A DNA stretch of 64,000 bases, from the NCBI RefSeq assembly GCF_013393325.1, contig NZ_QJRC01000095.1:62001-126000 (forward strand), read 5' to 3'. The position numbers were made by a program, and so were the translations under genes. This document shows, one piece after another, positions 53,061 to 61,884 of this stretch (positions are counted from its first letter, which is position 1; every line of letters starts with the position of its first letter). The notes under the pieces were generated by a model that made no database searches, was not told where the DNA came from, and was given only the letters and a program-made list of their open reading frames with translations. Source of the stretch: Pseudomonas hunanensis (GTDB lineage: Bacteria > Pseudomonadota > Gammaproteobacteria > Pseudomonadales > Pseudomonadaceae).

Positions 53061-54014
53061 TCAGGCGGTCTTGCGCCGCCCTTTCACGGGCGCTGCGCCA
53101 CACAGGCGCATCACCACGCCTGCGGGGCCAGTGTGGTACCAGCGCAGGCTCGGGTCGGCACTGGTGCGGGCGCCCATGGCCTGGGTCAGGCGGTCGAGGA
53201 AGATCGCCAGCAGCACCAGCCCCACGCCACCGACCGTGGCCAGGCCCATGTCCAGCCGGCCGATGCCGCGCAGTACCATCTGGCCCAGGCCACCGACCGA
53301 AATCATCGAGGCGATGACCACCATCGACAGCGACAGCATCAGGGTCTGGTTGAGGCCAGCCATGATGGTCGAAGTGGCCAGCGGCAGTTGCACGCGGGTC
53401 AACATCTGCCGTGGGGTGCAGCCGAAAGCGCGGGCGGCTTCGATCTTGTCTTCCGGCACCTGGCGAATACCCAGGTTGGTCAGGCGCACCAGCGGCGGCA
53501 GGGCGAACACGATGGTCACCAGCACGCCAGGTACATTACCGATGCCGAACAGCATCACCACCGGGACCAAGTAAACGAACGCCGGCAGGGTCTGCATGGC
53601 ATCGAGCAGCGGGCGGATAATGCTTTCCAGGCGGTTGCTGCGGGCGCAGACGATACCCAACGGAATGCCGATGACCGCGCAGAAGAACACCGACGTCAGT
53701 ACCAGGGCCAGGGTGGTCATCGACTCCGACCACACACCGATCAGGCCGAGCAAGGTCAGGGTGATGAAGCACAGTACCGCCATGCGCTTGCCTGCCAGCT
53801 GCCAGCCCAGCAATGACGAAAGGAGGATGCCGATGGTGGGCGGGATGCTCTGCAGGGTGAACTCGATGCCATTGAGCACCTGGTCGATTGGCCAGCGAAT
53901 GGCGCGGAACACCTCGCGGAAGTTGTGCACCAGAAAGTTCAGGGTCGCGGTGACCCAGTCGCCCAAGGGGATGGTGGCCGCCTGGAACGGGTCAAGCAGG
54001 CTGAATTCGGACAT
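53061..54014 (-). CDS. Betaine/choline-type ABC permease
   Basis: The 317-residue membrane protein is of the ProW type, with six or so helices, the EAA-loop ARAFGCTPRQMLTRVQLP and the C-terminal VVIASMISVGGLGQMVLRGI. It forms the channel for the binding protein downstream. ATG 54014 has CAGGTAAG before it. Confidence 0.88.
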   Translation of the reverse strand: MSEFSLLDPFQAATIPLGDWVTATLNFLVHNFREVFRAIRWPIDQVLNGIEFTLQSIPPTIGILLSSLLGWQLAGKRMAVLCFITLTLLGLIGVWSESMTTLALVLTSVFFCAVIGIPLGIVCARSNRLESIIRPLLDAMQTLPAFVYLVPVVMLFGIGNVPGVLVTIVFALPPLVRLTNLGIRQVPEDKIEAARAFGCTPRQMLTRVQLPLATSTIMAGLNQTLMLSLSMVVIASMISVGGLGQMVLRGIGRLDMGLATVGGVGLVLLAIFLDRLTQAMGARTSADPSLRWYHTGPAGVVMRLCGAAPVKGRRKTA

Positions 54015-54057
54015 GAGGGCTTACCTGTTCTAATAAACGCTACGGGCGCTTCTTGGA

Positions 54058-55218
54058 TTAGTTGCGGCTCAGGGTCTGCAGCAGCTCGTTCTTCGACAGC
54101 GTGCCCTTGAAGGCGCCCTGACGGTCGAGCACCGGCACCGGGTACGGCAGGTCGGCAGCAATCCCGAGGACTTCGTGCAGCGGCGTGTCGGTGTACACCG
54201 GGCGCTGTTCGTGCAGGCTGTAGCGGTCACTGGCAGTGGCGCCGTTGACGTCGGTGTCGACCACGCCCAGCAACTGCCCGCGCTCGTCGACCAGGTAGCC
54301 AAACGGCACGCCGGCCTGGAAGCTCGGCGCCTTGCCATTGACCTTGCACACCACGGCCGGGTCGAACCTGGCCACATCGCCGGCCTTGAGCACCCGCGAG
54401 CTGTCGAAGCTCTTGAAGAAAGTACGCACGTAGTCGTTGGCCGGCTGGTTGATCAGGTCTTGTGGGGTGCCGATCTGGACCACGCGGCCACCTTCCATGA
54501 TCGCAATGCGATGGCCGATGCGGATGGCTTCTTCGATGTCATGGGAAATGAAGATGATGGTGCGTTGTTGCTCAGCCTGCAGGCGGATCAGTTCGCCCTG
54601 CATCTCGCTGCGGATCAGCGGGTCGAGTGCGGAAAACGCCTCGTCCATCAGTAAGATCGCCGGGTCGTTGGCTAACGCCCGGGCCAGGCCCACACGCTGC
54701 TGCATGCCACCAGACAACTGGTGCGGGTAACTGTTCTCGTGACCGGCCAAGCCAACCTGGCTCAAGGCTTCACGGGCGCGGCTGTGGCGTTCGGCTTCCG
54801 GTACACCGGCAATTTCCAGGCCGAAGGCGGTGTTCTCAAGCACGCTCATATGCGGCATCAACGCGAAGGACTGAAACACCATGCCCATTTCCTTGCGGCG
54901 CACATCCAGCAAGGCTTTGTCTGAAAGACCGGTAATTTCCTTGCCGTTGAGGTGAATGCTGCCGGAAGTGGGTTCGATCAGGCGGTTGAACAGCCGCACC
55001 ATGGTCGACTTGCCCGAGCCCGAGAGGCCCATGATGACGAAAATCTCGCCACGCTTGACGGAAAAGCTTGCATCGAACACGCCGACAACGTGGCCGGTCT
55101 TGCTGAAGATTTCGTTCTTGTCGGCGCCCTTGCGGAGCATCTCCATGGCCATGTTCGGGTTGGGACCGAACACCTTGAAGATGTTGTTTACCGAAAGAAT
55201 CTCATCGGCATGGCTCAT
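54058..55218 (-). CDS. Betaine/choline-type ABC ATPase with CBS domains
   Basis: The 386-residue ProV-type protein has Walker A GLSGSGKST, signature LSGGMQQR and Walker B ILLMDEAFSALD, then a tandem CBS domain in the last 120 residues, which in osmoregulated relatives senses ionic strength. It is the first gene of the operon. I begin at ATG 55218, which has AGAGGG six bases upstream; a TTG further up is not used. All ATPase motifs are complete. Confidence 0.9.
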   Translation of the reverse strand: MSHADEILSVNNIFKVFGPNPNMAMEMLRKGADKNEIFSKTGHVVGVFDASFSVKRGEIFVIMGLSGSGKSTMVRLFNRLIEPTSGSIHLNGKEITGLSDKALLDVRRKEMGMVFQSFALMPHMSVLENTAFGLEIAGVPEAERHSRAREALSQVGLAGHENSYPHQLSGGMQQRVGLARALANDPAILLMDEAFSALDPLIRSEMQGELIRLQAEQQRTIIFISHDIEEAIRIGHRIAIMEGGRVVQIGTPQDLINQPANDYVRTFFKSFDSSRVLKAGDVARFDPAVVCKVNGKAPSFQAGVPFGYLVDERGQLLGVVDTDVNGATASDRYSLHEQRPVYTDTPLHEVLGIAADLPYPVPVLDRQGAFKGTLSKNELLQTLSRN

Positions 55219-55579
55219 ACGACCCTCTTTATTATGCTTATTAACCAATCAATCAACATCGCACTTTCAATAAGGCGGGTAGCGATCAGTGCGAGTACGC
55301 TTGGCAGTCCGTTCAAATTCGAACGTGAGTCAAAACCGGCACGCAGAATGTCCTGCTTCAAAAAGTTATCCGACATCGATGTCTCGAATGTCGCGCCGTG
55401 GCGTTAACGTTAGGCCTTGCGCCAGAGGGGGTCCAACGACATTTGCATGGCGCTAACCATTACCTGAAGTTATCAGTCGGGCGCTGAGGCCGTAGGTAGA
55501 GCCGCCCGCACATTTACCTGTTGGCGAGGAACAGGCTAGAGTGGCGTGATTGGCTAGATGAAGGACCTCCCCCCTACCC
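55219..55579. promoter_or_regulatory. Divergent control region with palindromes
   Basis: This 361-base gap lies between the transporter operon and a LysR gene. GACATCGATGTC (55372-55383) is a perfect 12-base palindrome, and a further ATGTC half-site starts at 55388. CGTTC-AAATTC-GAACG (55310-55325) is a second dyad. Both are candidate regulator sites. No coding sequence is evident. Confidence 0.5.
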
Positions 55580-56560
55580 ATGGTCAGACACTCCGAACCC
55601 GATCAGACGCTGATCAAGATGCCCTCGCTGCGTGCGGTCAAAGTCTTCATCGCCGCCGCCAAGTACCAGAACTTCACCCGTGCCGCCGAGGCGCTGTGCG
55701 TCACCCAGGCTGCAGTCAGCCGGCAAATCCGCGAGCTGGAGACCTACCTGGGCGCCGAGTTGTTCACCCGTGTGGGCCGTGCGGTGGAGTTGACCGTGGC
55801 CGGTTCGATCTTCTTCGATGCGGTGCAGTTATCGTTCGTCAACATCTCCCAGGCGGCCGAGCGTATCCGCAGCAACACCAATACCAAGCAGGTAGTCACC
55901 CTGTGCTGTTCACCGGCCTTTGCCGCCTTGTGGATGGGGCCGCGCATGCCGAAGTTCTTCGCCGAGCACCCGGACATCGACATCAACCTGGTAACCACCC
56001 AGAACTTTCTGTCGATGGAGCCCGGGGTGCGCCCGGACATCTACATCACCAAGTTGGGCAAGGTGCAGGCAGGCTATAGCTCGCACCCGCTCAACCATGA
56101 CGTGATCTACCCAGTGTGCACGCCGCAGTATTTGGCGCAGCACCCGGAGGTAGGAACCCTTAAAGGGTTGCGCGATGGTACCTTGCTGAACCTCAGCCCC
56201 TATGGCCGCTCGCAAGTCGCCGAACATGTGGACTGGAATGTGTGGCTGGCCTTCCATGACGTCGACCTGAAAAGCCGCGCCAGTACCGCACCGCATTTCT
56301 TCAATGCCAACGACTACAACCTGTTGGTGCAACTGGCCCTTGGCGGCCAGGGCGTGGCGTTGGGCTGGCATCACTTGGTCGAGTCGCTGGTGGCACAGGG
56401 GATGCTGGTAAGGCCAGTGGCAGAAGAACTGGTGCTCAAGGACACCTTTCACTTCCTGGCATTCAATGAAGACAAGGAGCATGAGGCCAGCTGCCTGTGC
56501 TTGCGGGACTGGTTGCTGGACGAGTTTCAGCCGTTGTTGGAGTCGTTGGGTAATCGGTAA
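55580..56560 (+). CDS. LysR-family regulator, GcvA-like
   Basis: The 326-residue protein has a LysR DNA-binding domain (FTRAAEALCVTQAAVSRQIR, then LGAELFTRVGRAVELT) and an effector domain ending in CLCLRDWLLDEF. The GcvA-like LPSLRAVKVFIAAA start is clear. ATG 55580 has AAGGA upstream at a longer distance; ATG 55619 is an alternative. Divergence from the betaine-type ABC operon suggests that it controls that operon. Confidence 0.85.
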   Translation: MVRHSEPDQTLIKMPSLRAVKVFIAAAKYQNFTRAAEALCVTQAAVSRQIRELETYLGAELFTRVGRAVELTVAGSIFFDAVQLSFVNISQAAERIRSNTNTKQVVTLCCSPAFAALWMGPRMPKFFAEHPDIDINLVTTQNFLSMEPGVRPDIYITKLGKVQAGYSSHPLNHDVIYPVCTPQYLAQHPEVGTLKGLRDGTLLNLSPYGRSQVAEHVDWNVWLAFHDVDLKSRASTAPHFFNANDYNLLVQLALGGQGVALGWHHLVESLVAQGMLVRPVAEELVLKDTFHFLAFNEDKEHEASCLCLRDWLLDEFQPLLESLGNR

Positions 56561-56653
56561 CCCTGCGCTTTCGGAAACAGCTTGCAACCAAACCAACCTG
56601 CCATCCCGTCACTTTTTCGACACCCAGCACAGTGCTTCTGCTAGAAAGCCCAC

Positions 56654-57538
56654 ATGCCTACTCTCTTCGTCACCCACCTGCGCCGCCGCTGGCTCCCCTG
56701 GGTGTGCGCCATTCTGCTGGTCATCGGCCTGCCCACCAGCTGCGCCGTGCTGCAGTACAAGGAGCGCGAGCTGGTGTTCCGCATCGAGCCTGGCCAAGCC
56801 AGTTGGTTTCGCGGGCTGCCCAGCGGCGTGCAGGAACTCGACCTGCGCCCGCACAGCTTCAGCGATAACCAGAGCCTGCACGCCTGGTGGTGGCCGGCCA
56901 AACGCGCCAACGCGCCGGCCATCCTTTACCTACACGGCGTGCGCTGGAACCTTACCGGCCAGTTGTTCCGCATAGAACAGCTGCATGCCATGGGTTATTC
57001 GGTGTTGGCCGTGGATTATCGTGGCTTTGGCCGAAGCCGTGGCGACCTACCTTCCGAGGCCACGGTCTACGAAGATGCACGCATTGCCTGGGAGCGCTTC
57101 GCCCAGCTGCAGCCAGATGCCGGCAAACGCCTGATCTTCGGCCATTCTTTGGGGGGCGCGGTGGCGGTGGAACTGGCCAGTGAGCTGACACGCGAATCAC
57201 AGAACAACGGTGCCAGTGTGCCGGCACGCGGGTTAATCCTGGAGTCGACCTTCACTTCACTGGGCGATGTCGCGGCGGCAGTGGCCAATACCTCCTTGCC
57301 AGTGCGCTGGTTGATGTCGCAAAAGTTCGACTCGCTGGACAAGATCAAGGGGGTTGGCCTGCCTGTGCTGCTGGTACACGGCCTGGATGACCGATTCGTG
57401 CCAGCGCGTTTCAGCCAGCAATTATATGAAGCAGCCCACCAGCCCAAGACATTGCTGCTGGTGCCCGGGGCAACCCATAACAACAGCATGAGCCTGGCCG
57501 GGCAGCGCTATAAACGCGCCATACAAGCGCTGCTCTGA
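56654..57538 (+). CDS. Membrane-anchored alpha/beta hydrolase
   Basis: The 294-residue protein has an N-terminal membrane helix (about 13-28) and an ABHD13/17-like fold. The nucleophile Ser is in GHSLGG, the acid Asp in HGLDDRFV and the His in PGATHNNS. It should be tethered to the inner membrane with the catalytic domain outside. The substrate is unknown. Its stop codon is two bases from the convergent lipoprotein gene. Confidence 0.86.
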   Translation: MPTLFVTHLRRRWLPWVCAILLVIGLPTSCAVLQYKERELVFRIEPGQASWFRGLPSGVQELDLRPHSFSDNQSLHAWWWPAKRANAPAILYLHGVRWNLTGQLFRIEQLHAMGYSVLAVDYRGFGRSRGDLPSEATVYEDARIAWERFAQLQPDAGKRLIFGHSLGGAVAVELASELTRESQNNGASVPARGLILESTFTSLGDVAAAVANTSLPVRWLMSQKFDSLDKIKGVGLPVLLVHGLDDRFVPARFSQQLYEAAHQPKTLLLVPGATHNNSMSLAGQRYKRAIQALL

Positions 57539-57540
57539 AG

Positions 57541-58272
57541 TTACTGCACCGGCAGAAAGTTCATCAGCAACAGGCTCTGCGCATAATTCAAGCCAATCCG
57601 CCGATACCGCTCATCCAGCAGCTCGGCCAGCAAATCCAGCCGCGCGACGATCTTGCCGAACTCCACGGCAAAACTCAGGTTGCTGCCCTCCTCCGAGATT
57701 TCGTTGGAGAACAACAGCAGCACCCCATTGGCGTCCTGTCGCTGGCTGAGCATCCACGTCGCCTTTTCGATATTGCGCGCAGCGTTGTTGATGAACAGCG
57801 GGTCGATGGTGTCGGTCATGTAGAACTCGGTACGCCCGCCGTGCGCGGTGATCAGCATGCTGCCGATGGCGTAGATGAAGGCGCCGACGCGGTCGCCGCG
57901 AAACTCGGGGCTAAGGGCGTAGCTCAATGCCGCCAGGTCGCGGCGGTTGCCCAGTTGCGGCAGCGGCCGGCGCTGCTCGATGGCGATGCGGATCTGGCGC
58001 TCGGCAGTGGCGGCGTCGACGTAGCCCGACATCTTCCACTGGTTGGGGTTGCGCAGGTACAGCTTGTTCATCAGCAGGTACAGGCTTTGCAAATTGTCGC
58101 GCATCGACAACGTGGCCAGGCGGTCGACGCTGGTCTGGAACAGCTCGCTGGGTTTGCCATTGCCGAACTGGCTGACCATATCGCGGCCCTGTTCCTGCGT
58201 GCAGGCACAAAGGCTCGCAAGGGCGCCGGCCAGCAGCAGGCGGGGGAAGAATTTGGGGTGTCTTGCAACCAT
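57541..58272 (-). CDS. Hypothetical lipoprotein
   Basis: The 243-residue protein has a signal sequence ending in a lipobox-like LCAC, so it is probably lipidated. No known catalytic motif is visible; the rest is helical with conserved AARNIEKATWML and NGVLLLFSNEISEEGS. It is a conserved Pseudomonas protein of unknown role. The ATG at 58272 is favoured, with a GTG six bases earlier. The Shine-Dalgarno is weak. Confidence 0.75.
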   Translation of the reverse strand: MVARHPKFFPRLLLAGALASLCACTQEQGRDMVSQFGNGKPSELFQTSVDRLATLSMRDNLQSLYLLMNKLYLRNPNQWKMSGYVDAATAERQIRIAIEQRRPLPQLGNRRDLAALSYALSPEFRGDRVGAFIYAIGSMLITAHGGRTEFYMTDTIDPLFINNAARNIEKATWMLSQRQDANGVLLLFSNEISEEGSNLSFAVEFGKIVARLDLLAELLDERYRRIGLNYAQSLLLMNFLPVQ

Positions 58273-58378
58273 CGGCACCGGGTCAATATACGGCGGCTGC
58301 TCTGGGGATCAGAGCAGCCTGGCCAAGCATAGAGCCCGGAAATTGGAAAAAGTGCGGTGATCAGGAAAGCAGTATCCT

Positions 58379-58476
58379 GTAAGGGCTCTTCGCGGGTAAA
58401 CCCGCTTCCACAGGTTCAGCACTAGTTTTGAAAACTGTGCCCCACTTGTGGGAGCGGGTTTACCCGCGAAAAGGCC
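58379..58476. repeat. Inverted REP pair with a central hairpin
   Basis: A REP copy (GCTCTTCGCGGGTAAACCCG, within 58379-58414) and its inverse at 58444-58476 flank AGTTTT-G-AAAACT (58424-58436). The block fills the gap between hisN-like and lipoprotein genes, and may terminate or protect transcripts. Confidence 0.75.
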
Positions 58477-58495
58477 CGTATAGGAGACACACCCA

Positions 58496-59287
58496 TCACA
58501 TGGCGTGACGCAACATCTCCACCACCTGCGCATGCAGCGCCGGGTCACCACAGGCTACGACGCAACCACCGTTCTGCGCCGAGCTGCCATCCCAGGCCGT
58601 AATGACCCCCCCCGCCCCTTCGATGATCGGCATCAGCGCCTGTACGTCATACGGCTGCAGGCTGGCCTCGACGATCACGTCGACAAAGCCCGAAGCCAGC
58701 ATGCAGTACGCGTAGCAGTCGCCACCATAACGCATCAGCCGCGCCTTGCCGGCAACGGCCTCGAACGCGGCCTTGCGCTCGGCGGTGTCGAACATGTCTG
58801 GCGTGGTGCACATCAGCGTGGCCGAAGCCAGGTCGGCACAGGCACGGGTCTGCAAGGGCGTGCCACTGCGCCAGGCGCCTTCGGGGGTGCCGACAAAGCG
58901 CTCGCCGGTGAACGGCTGGTTCATCACCCCAACCACCGGGCGCGTGCCGTCGTTAAGGGCAATCAGCGTGCCCCACAGCGGCAGGCCGGTGATGAAGGCG
59001 CGGGTGCCATCGATCGGGTCGAGCACCCAGGTCAGCGGGCTGCTGCCGACGGCCACCCCGGCTTCTTCGCCAAGGATGCCATGCTCGGGGTAACGCGCCT
59101 GGATCAACTCGCGCATGGCGTCCTCGGCGGCCTTGTCGGCAACCGTCACCGGGTCGTACAGGCGCCCGCCCTTGTCCTCGACCTCCAGGCTGGCGCGAAA
59201 GTACGGCTTGATCGCCACAGCGGCAGCATCGGCCAACCGCTCGGCGAAGGTACGGAATTCGCCGATCTGTTCAGCGCTCAGGGACAT
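58496..59287 (-). CDS. hisN: HisN-like histidinol-phosphatase (inositol monophosphatase family)
   Basis: The 263-residue Mg-dependent phosphatase has the family motifs DPVTVADKAAEDAM, GILGEEAG and WVLDPIDGTRAF, and the C-terminal PYDVQALMPIIEGAGG. Sequence pattern and length match the HisN type, which removes phosphate from histidinol phosphate in histidine synthesis. Inositol or other sugar phosphates remain possible. ATG 59287 follows GAGG. Confidence 0.8.
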   Translation of the reverse strand: MSLSAEQIGEFRTFAERLADAAAVAIKPYFRASLEVEDKGGRLYDPVTVADKAAEDAMRELIQARYPEHGILGEEAGVAVGSSPLTWVLDPIDGTRAFITGLPLWGTLIALNDGTRPVVGVMNQPFTGERFVGTPEGAWRSGTPLQTRACADLASATLMCTTPDMFDTAERKAAFEAVAGKARLMRYGGDCYAYCMLASGFVDVIVEASLQPYDVQALMPIIEGAGGVITAWDGSSAQNGGCVVACGDPALHAQVVEMLRHAM

Positions 59288-59349
59288 GGGGCAGGCCTCG
59301 TGACAATGATGGGGCCAGCATCATACCCGACACGCCGTGCCAGCCGCAC

Positions 59350-59916
59350 TCAAACAGCCGTCAGGTGCTCATACAGGATGGTCGCGCCCACCAGCATCAG
59401 CACGATGCCGCCGATGATCTCGGCACGCTTGCCTACCACCGAACCCAGGGCCCGCCCCAGCATGGTGCCGAGGGTGACCATGGTCATGGTCGCCAGGCCG
59501 ATCGCCGCAGCCGCCACCCAGATGTTCACATCGACGAACGCCAGGCCAATGCCCACCGCCAGGGCATCGATACTGGTCGCCACCGCCGTCACCGCCAAAA
59601 TCCAGAATGAGTGCTGGCTTTGCTTTTCTTCCTCTTCCTCATCCGGCTTCAGGCCGGCATGCACCATGTGCGCGCCCAGCAATAGCAGCAGGAAGAAGGC
59701 AATCCAGTGGTCCCATTGCTCCACGTACTGGCTGGCCGCCTGGCCCAGCAGCCAGCCAATGACTGGGGTTATGGCCTCGATGACACCAAAGATCAGGCCG
59801 GTGCGCAGGGCTTCGGCCAAACGGGGTTTATGCAGGCTGGAACCTTTGCCGATGGCAGCCGCGAAGGCATCCGTGGACATGGCGAAGGCAAGGAAAACGA
59901 GGGAAATGGGATTCAA
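59350..59916 (-). CDS. mntP: Manganese efflux pump MntP
   Basis: The 188-residue inner-membrane protein has six helices and the MntP signatures FAMSTDAFAAAIGKG and VATSIDALAVGIGL, which carry the essential Asp residues. It exports Mn2+. The start is a rare TTG at 59916 (reads MNPISLVFLA), since no ATG fits and GGAG sits nine bases upstream. A yybP-ykoY riboswitch precedes it, so it should be induced by high Mn2+. Confidence 0.92.
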   Translation of the reverse strand: MNPISLVFLAFAMSTDAFAAAIGKGSSLHKPRLAEALRTGLIFGVIEAITPVIGWLLGQAASQYVEQWDHWIAFFLLLLLGAHMVHAGLKPDEEEEEKQSQHSFWILAVTAVATSIDALAVGIGLAFVDVNIWVAAAAIGLATMTMVTLGTMLGRALGSVVGKRAEIIGGIVLMLVGATILYEHLTAV

Positions 59917-59974
59917 CGATCAGGCTCCGCCGGGCTACGAGTCAACGACAGCTCCCTGCAGGCCCGGCTTGGCT

Positions 59975-60092
59975 ACAGAAAGGTCGTTGGTCTCGCCAAT
60001 CCAGCTGGATGCACAGGCCATGGCAGGTTGCCAAATATGTTGACCGGTGCGCCTTCGCTTGGGTGCGAAGGCAGGCTACTCCCCAAAGAGTG
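59975..60092 (-). ncRNA. yybP-ykoY manganese riboswitch
   Basis: On the minus strand GGGGAGTAGCCTGC and GTCAACATATTTGG are followed by TTGGCGAGACCAACGA, the conserved parts of this aptamer. It precedes mntP by about 60 bases. Mn2+ binding would allow expression of the pump. Confidence 0.93.
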
Positions 60093-60204
60093 CGGCGATG
60101 ATAACAGCCCCAGGTGAAAAAAGCGTGAACGGCTTTACCGGCCACACAGGACTAGACTGAACAGAACCAGGTGACCGGGGGGCTGCCACACGTGGAGGTG
60201 TGAG

Positions 60205-61095
60205 ATGAGCCAGTTCAAGCGTCTGTTCGTCATGCTCGGCCCGCAAATGCGCCACACGCCAGCGCTGCAACGCGCAGCGGCGCTGGCGGAATCCAGTGGT
60301 GCTCTGCTGGATATCAATGTGATCGTCGACGACGTCGACACCTTTGGCTTGATGAGCGATGGTCGCGAGCGTGAGCGGCTGCTCAGCGACAACCGCCAAT
60401 GGCTGGCGGACGAGGCCGAGCAACTGGGCAACGCCGGCCTCGACGTGTCCACCGAGCTGTTGTTGACCCGCGACCCACTAGGCTGCGTGCTGGAGCGGGT
60501 CGAACGGCTGGGCTGCGACCTGCTGGTCAAGGACGTACAGCACGAACCGGTGCTCAAACGCCTGCTGGTCACGCCACTGGACTGGCAGTTGCTCAAGGAC
60601 AGCCCGGTCGCCGTGCACCTGGTCAGCGACATCCGCCTGCCCCTGCCCCGGCAAGTCGCCGCCGCGGTGGACCTGAACAGCCATGGCGCAGGCGAGCACC
60701 TGGACGAGCAGGTAATCCACTGCGCGCACGCCCTGGCCCTGCAATGCAACGCCGAGCTGCACCTGTTGCATGTGTGCGACGCGGCCAAGACCCACATTGC
60801 CGACTTCGGTGCTGGCACGGTGACCATGCCCGGCTTCGAGGGCAGCGTGCGCACTGCGCAGCGAGCAGCGTTCAACCGCCTGGGCGACCATCATCAGATC
60901 CCGCTGGAACGCAGGCATTTCCTGGAGGGCGCAGCGATCAAGGCCATTGCTCAGTTCGTCGGCCACAGCAGGGCCGATGTGATCGTGATGGGCAGCCACC
61001 GGCATGACGCGATGCAGACGTTCCTGGGTGGGACCACGGCGCATGTGCTGGAGCATCCGCTGTGTAACGTGCTGGCGATCAAGGCCGTGCGCTGA
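60205..61095 (+). CDS. Tandem universal stress protein
   Basis: The 296-residue protein holds two UspA domains, as in UspE. The C-terminal domain has the ATP-binding-type motif VIVMGSHRHDAMQTFLGGT. It begins at ATG 60205 with a strong GGAGGTG. Such proteins aid survival under starvation or oxidative stress. A strong hairpin follows the stop codon. Confidence 0.87.
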   Translation: MSQFKRLFVMLGPQMRHTPALQRAAALAESSGALLDINVIVDDVDTFGLMSDGRERERLLSDNRQWLADEAEQLGNAGLDVSTELLLTRDPLGCVLERVERLGCDLLVKDVQHEPVLKRLLVTPLDWQLLKDSPVAVHLVSDIRLPLPRQVAAAVDLNSHGAGEHLDEQVIHCAHALALQCNAELHLLHVCDAAKTHIADFGAGTVTMPGFEGSVRTAQRAAFNRLGDHHQIPLERRHFLEGAAIKAIAQFVGHSRADVIVMGSHRHDAMQTFLGGTTAHVLEHPLCNVLAIKAVR

Positions 61096-61133
61096 ATGTG
61101 GGTAAGCCTGAACCGATCTCTTCGCGGGAATGA

Positions 61134-61160
61134 ATAGGAGCAGCGCAAGGCTGCTCCTAT
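61134..61160. terminator. Bidirectional terminator between usp and pagL
   Basis: ATAGGAGCAGC pairs perfectly with GCTGCTCCTAT around five bases, between two convergent genes. It should end transcription in both directions. Confidence 0.75.
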
Positions 61161-61166
61161 CTTGTG

Positions 61167-61688
61167 TCAGAAACCCTTGCTGTAGAACAGCGAGTACGAC
61201 TCGATCCCGTCGTTAGGCTGCTTGAGCCCAGCGTTGGAGTAGTGCATCGCGCGGATCCCGACTTTTTGCTCGCCCGGCAACTTCAGACCAAAACCGATGC
61301 GGTCTTCGAAGTTGACCGACGAGCCCAGACGCTGGTCGCCCACGTCGGTCTTGGAAAACGCCGCCAGGCCAATACCAGCCTCGATGTACGGTGTGTAGGT
61401 GAAACCGCTGAACTCGTACGTGAACACCGGGCTGAATGACAGCGAGTGTGCGCCACTGGCGTCACCGCCCTCCCAATAGGTGTAGGCGGCATCCCAGTAA
61501 CCGGTCACGTAACCGGTACTGCTTTCCAGCCATTTCTTGTCCCAGTCGAACGACAGGCCGATACGGTAGGTCATGTCGCCTTGGCTAGTGGCGCCCACGG
61601 CACCGGATACCTGCGCGGCCTGGGCCAGGTTGGCCCCTGCAAAGGCCAGCACTGCAGCGGCCAGCGAAGCTGCGAGACGGGTTTTCAT
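61167..61688 (-). CDS. pagL: Lipid A 3-O-deacylase PagL
   Basis: The 173-residue outer-membrane enzyme has a signal peptide (cleavage near NLAQAAQV) and an eight-stranded barrel. The catalytic His and Ser are in MHYSNAGL, and the end YSLFYSKGF has the terminal Phe. It removes the 3-O acyl chain of lipid A. ATG 61688 follows GGAGAG; longer frames are noncoding. Confidence 0.92.
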   Translation of the reverse strand: MKTRLAASLAAAVLAFAGANLAQAAQVSGAVGATSQGDMTYRIGLSFDWDKKWLESSTGYVTGYWDAAYTYWEGGDASGAHSLSFSPVFTYEFSGFTYTPYIEAGIGLAAFSKTDVGDQRLGSSVNFEDRIGFGLKLPGEQKVGIRAMHYSNAGLKQPNDGIESYSLFYSKGF

Positions 61689-61884
61689 CAACGACTCTCC
61701 TGATGGTCTACACGGCAAGCGGGGGCTTAGGCCCCTCGATCTTTTAGGGTGGACCGGCGCATCCAGACCGGTCACACGAAGTAATAGTTTTTTGATTATT
61801 GTCCAGATAATCAGAAAGTTGAAAGTGTATTGCCACTATTGGCTAAATCGCTTGCTTAAGATGTGCCTTGCCGTGCACAGCACT

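Noticed and set aside
61839..61857. Sigma-54-like TTGGCTAAATCGCTTGCT
   Set aside because: Spacing between GG and GC is 11 rather than 10 bases, and no plus-strand gene follows.
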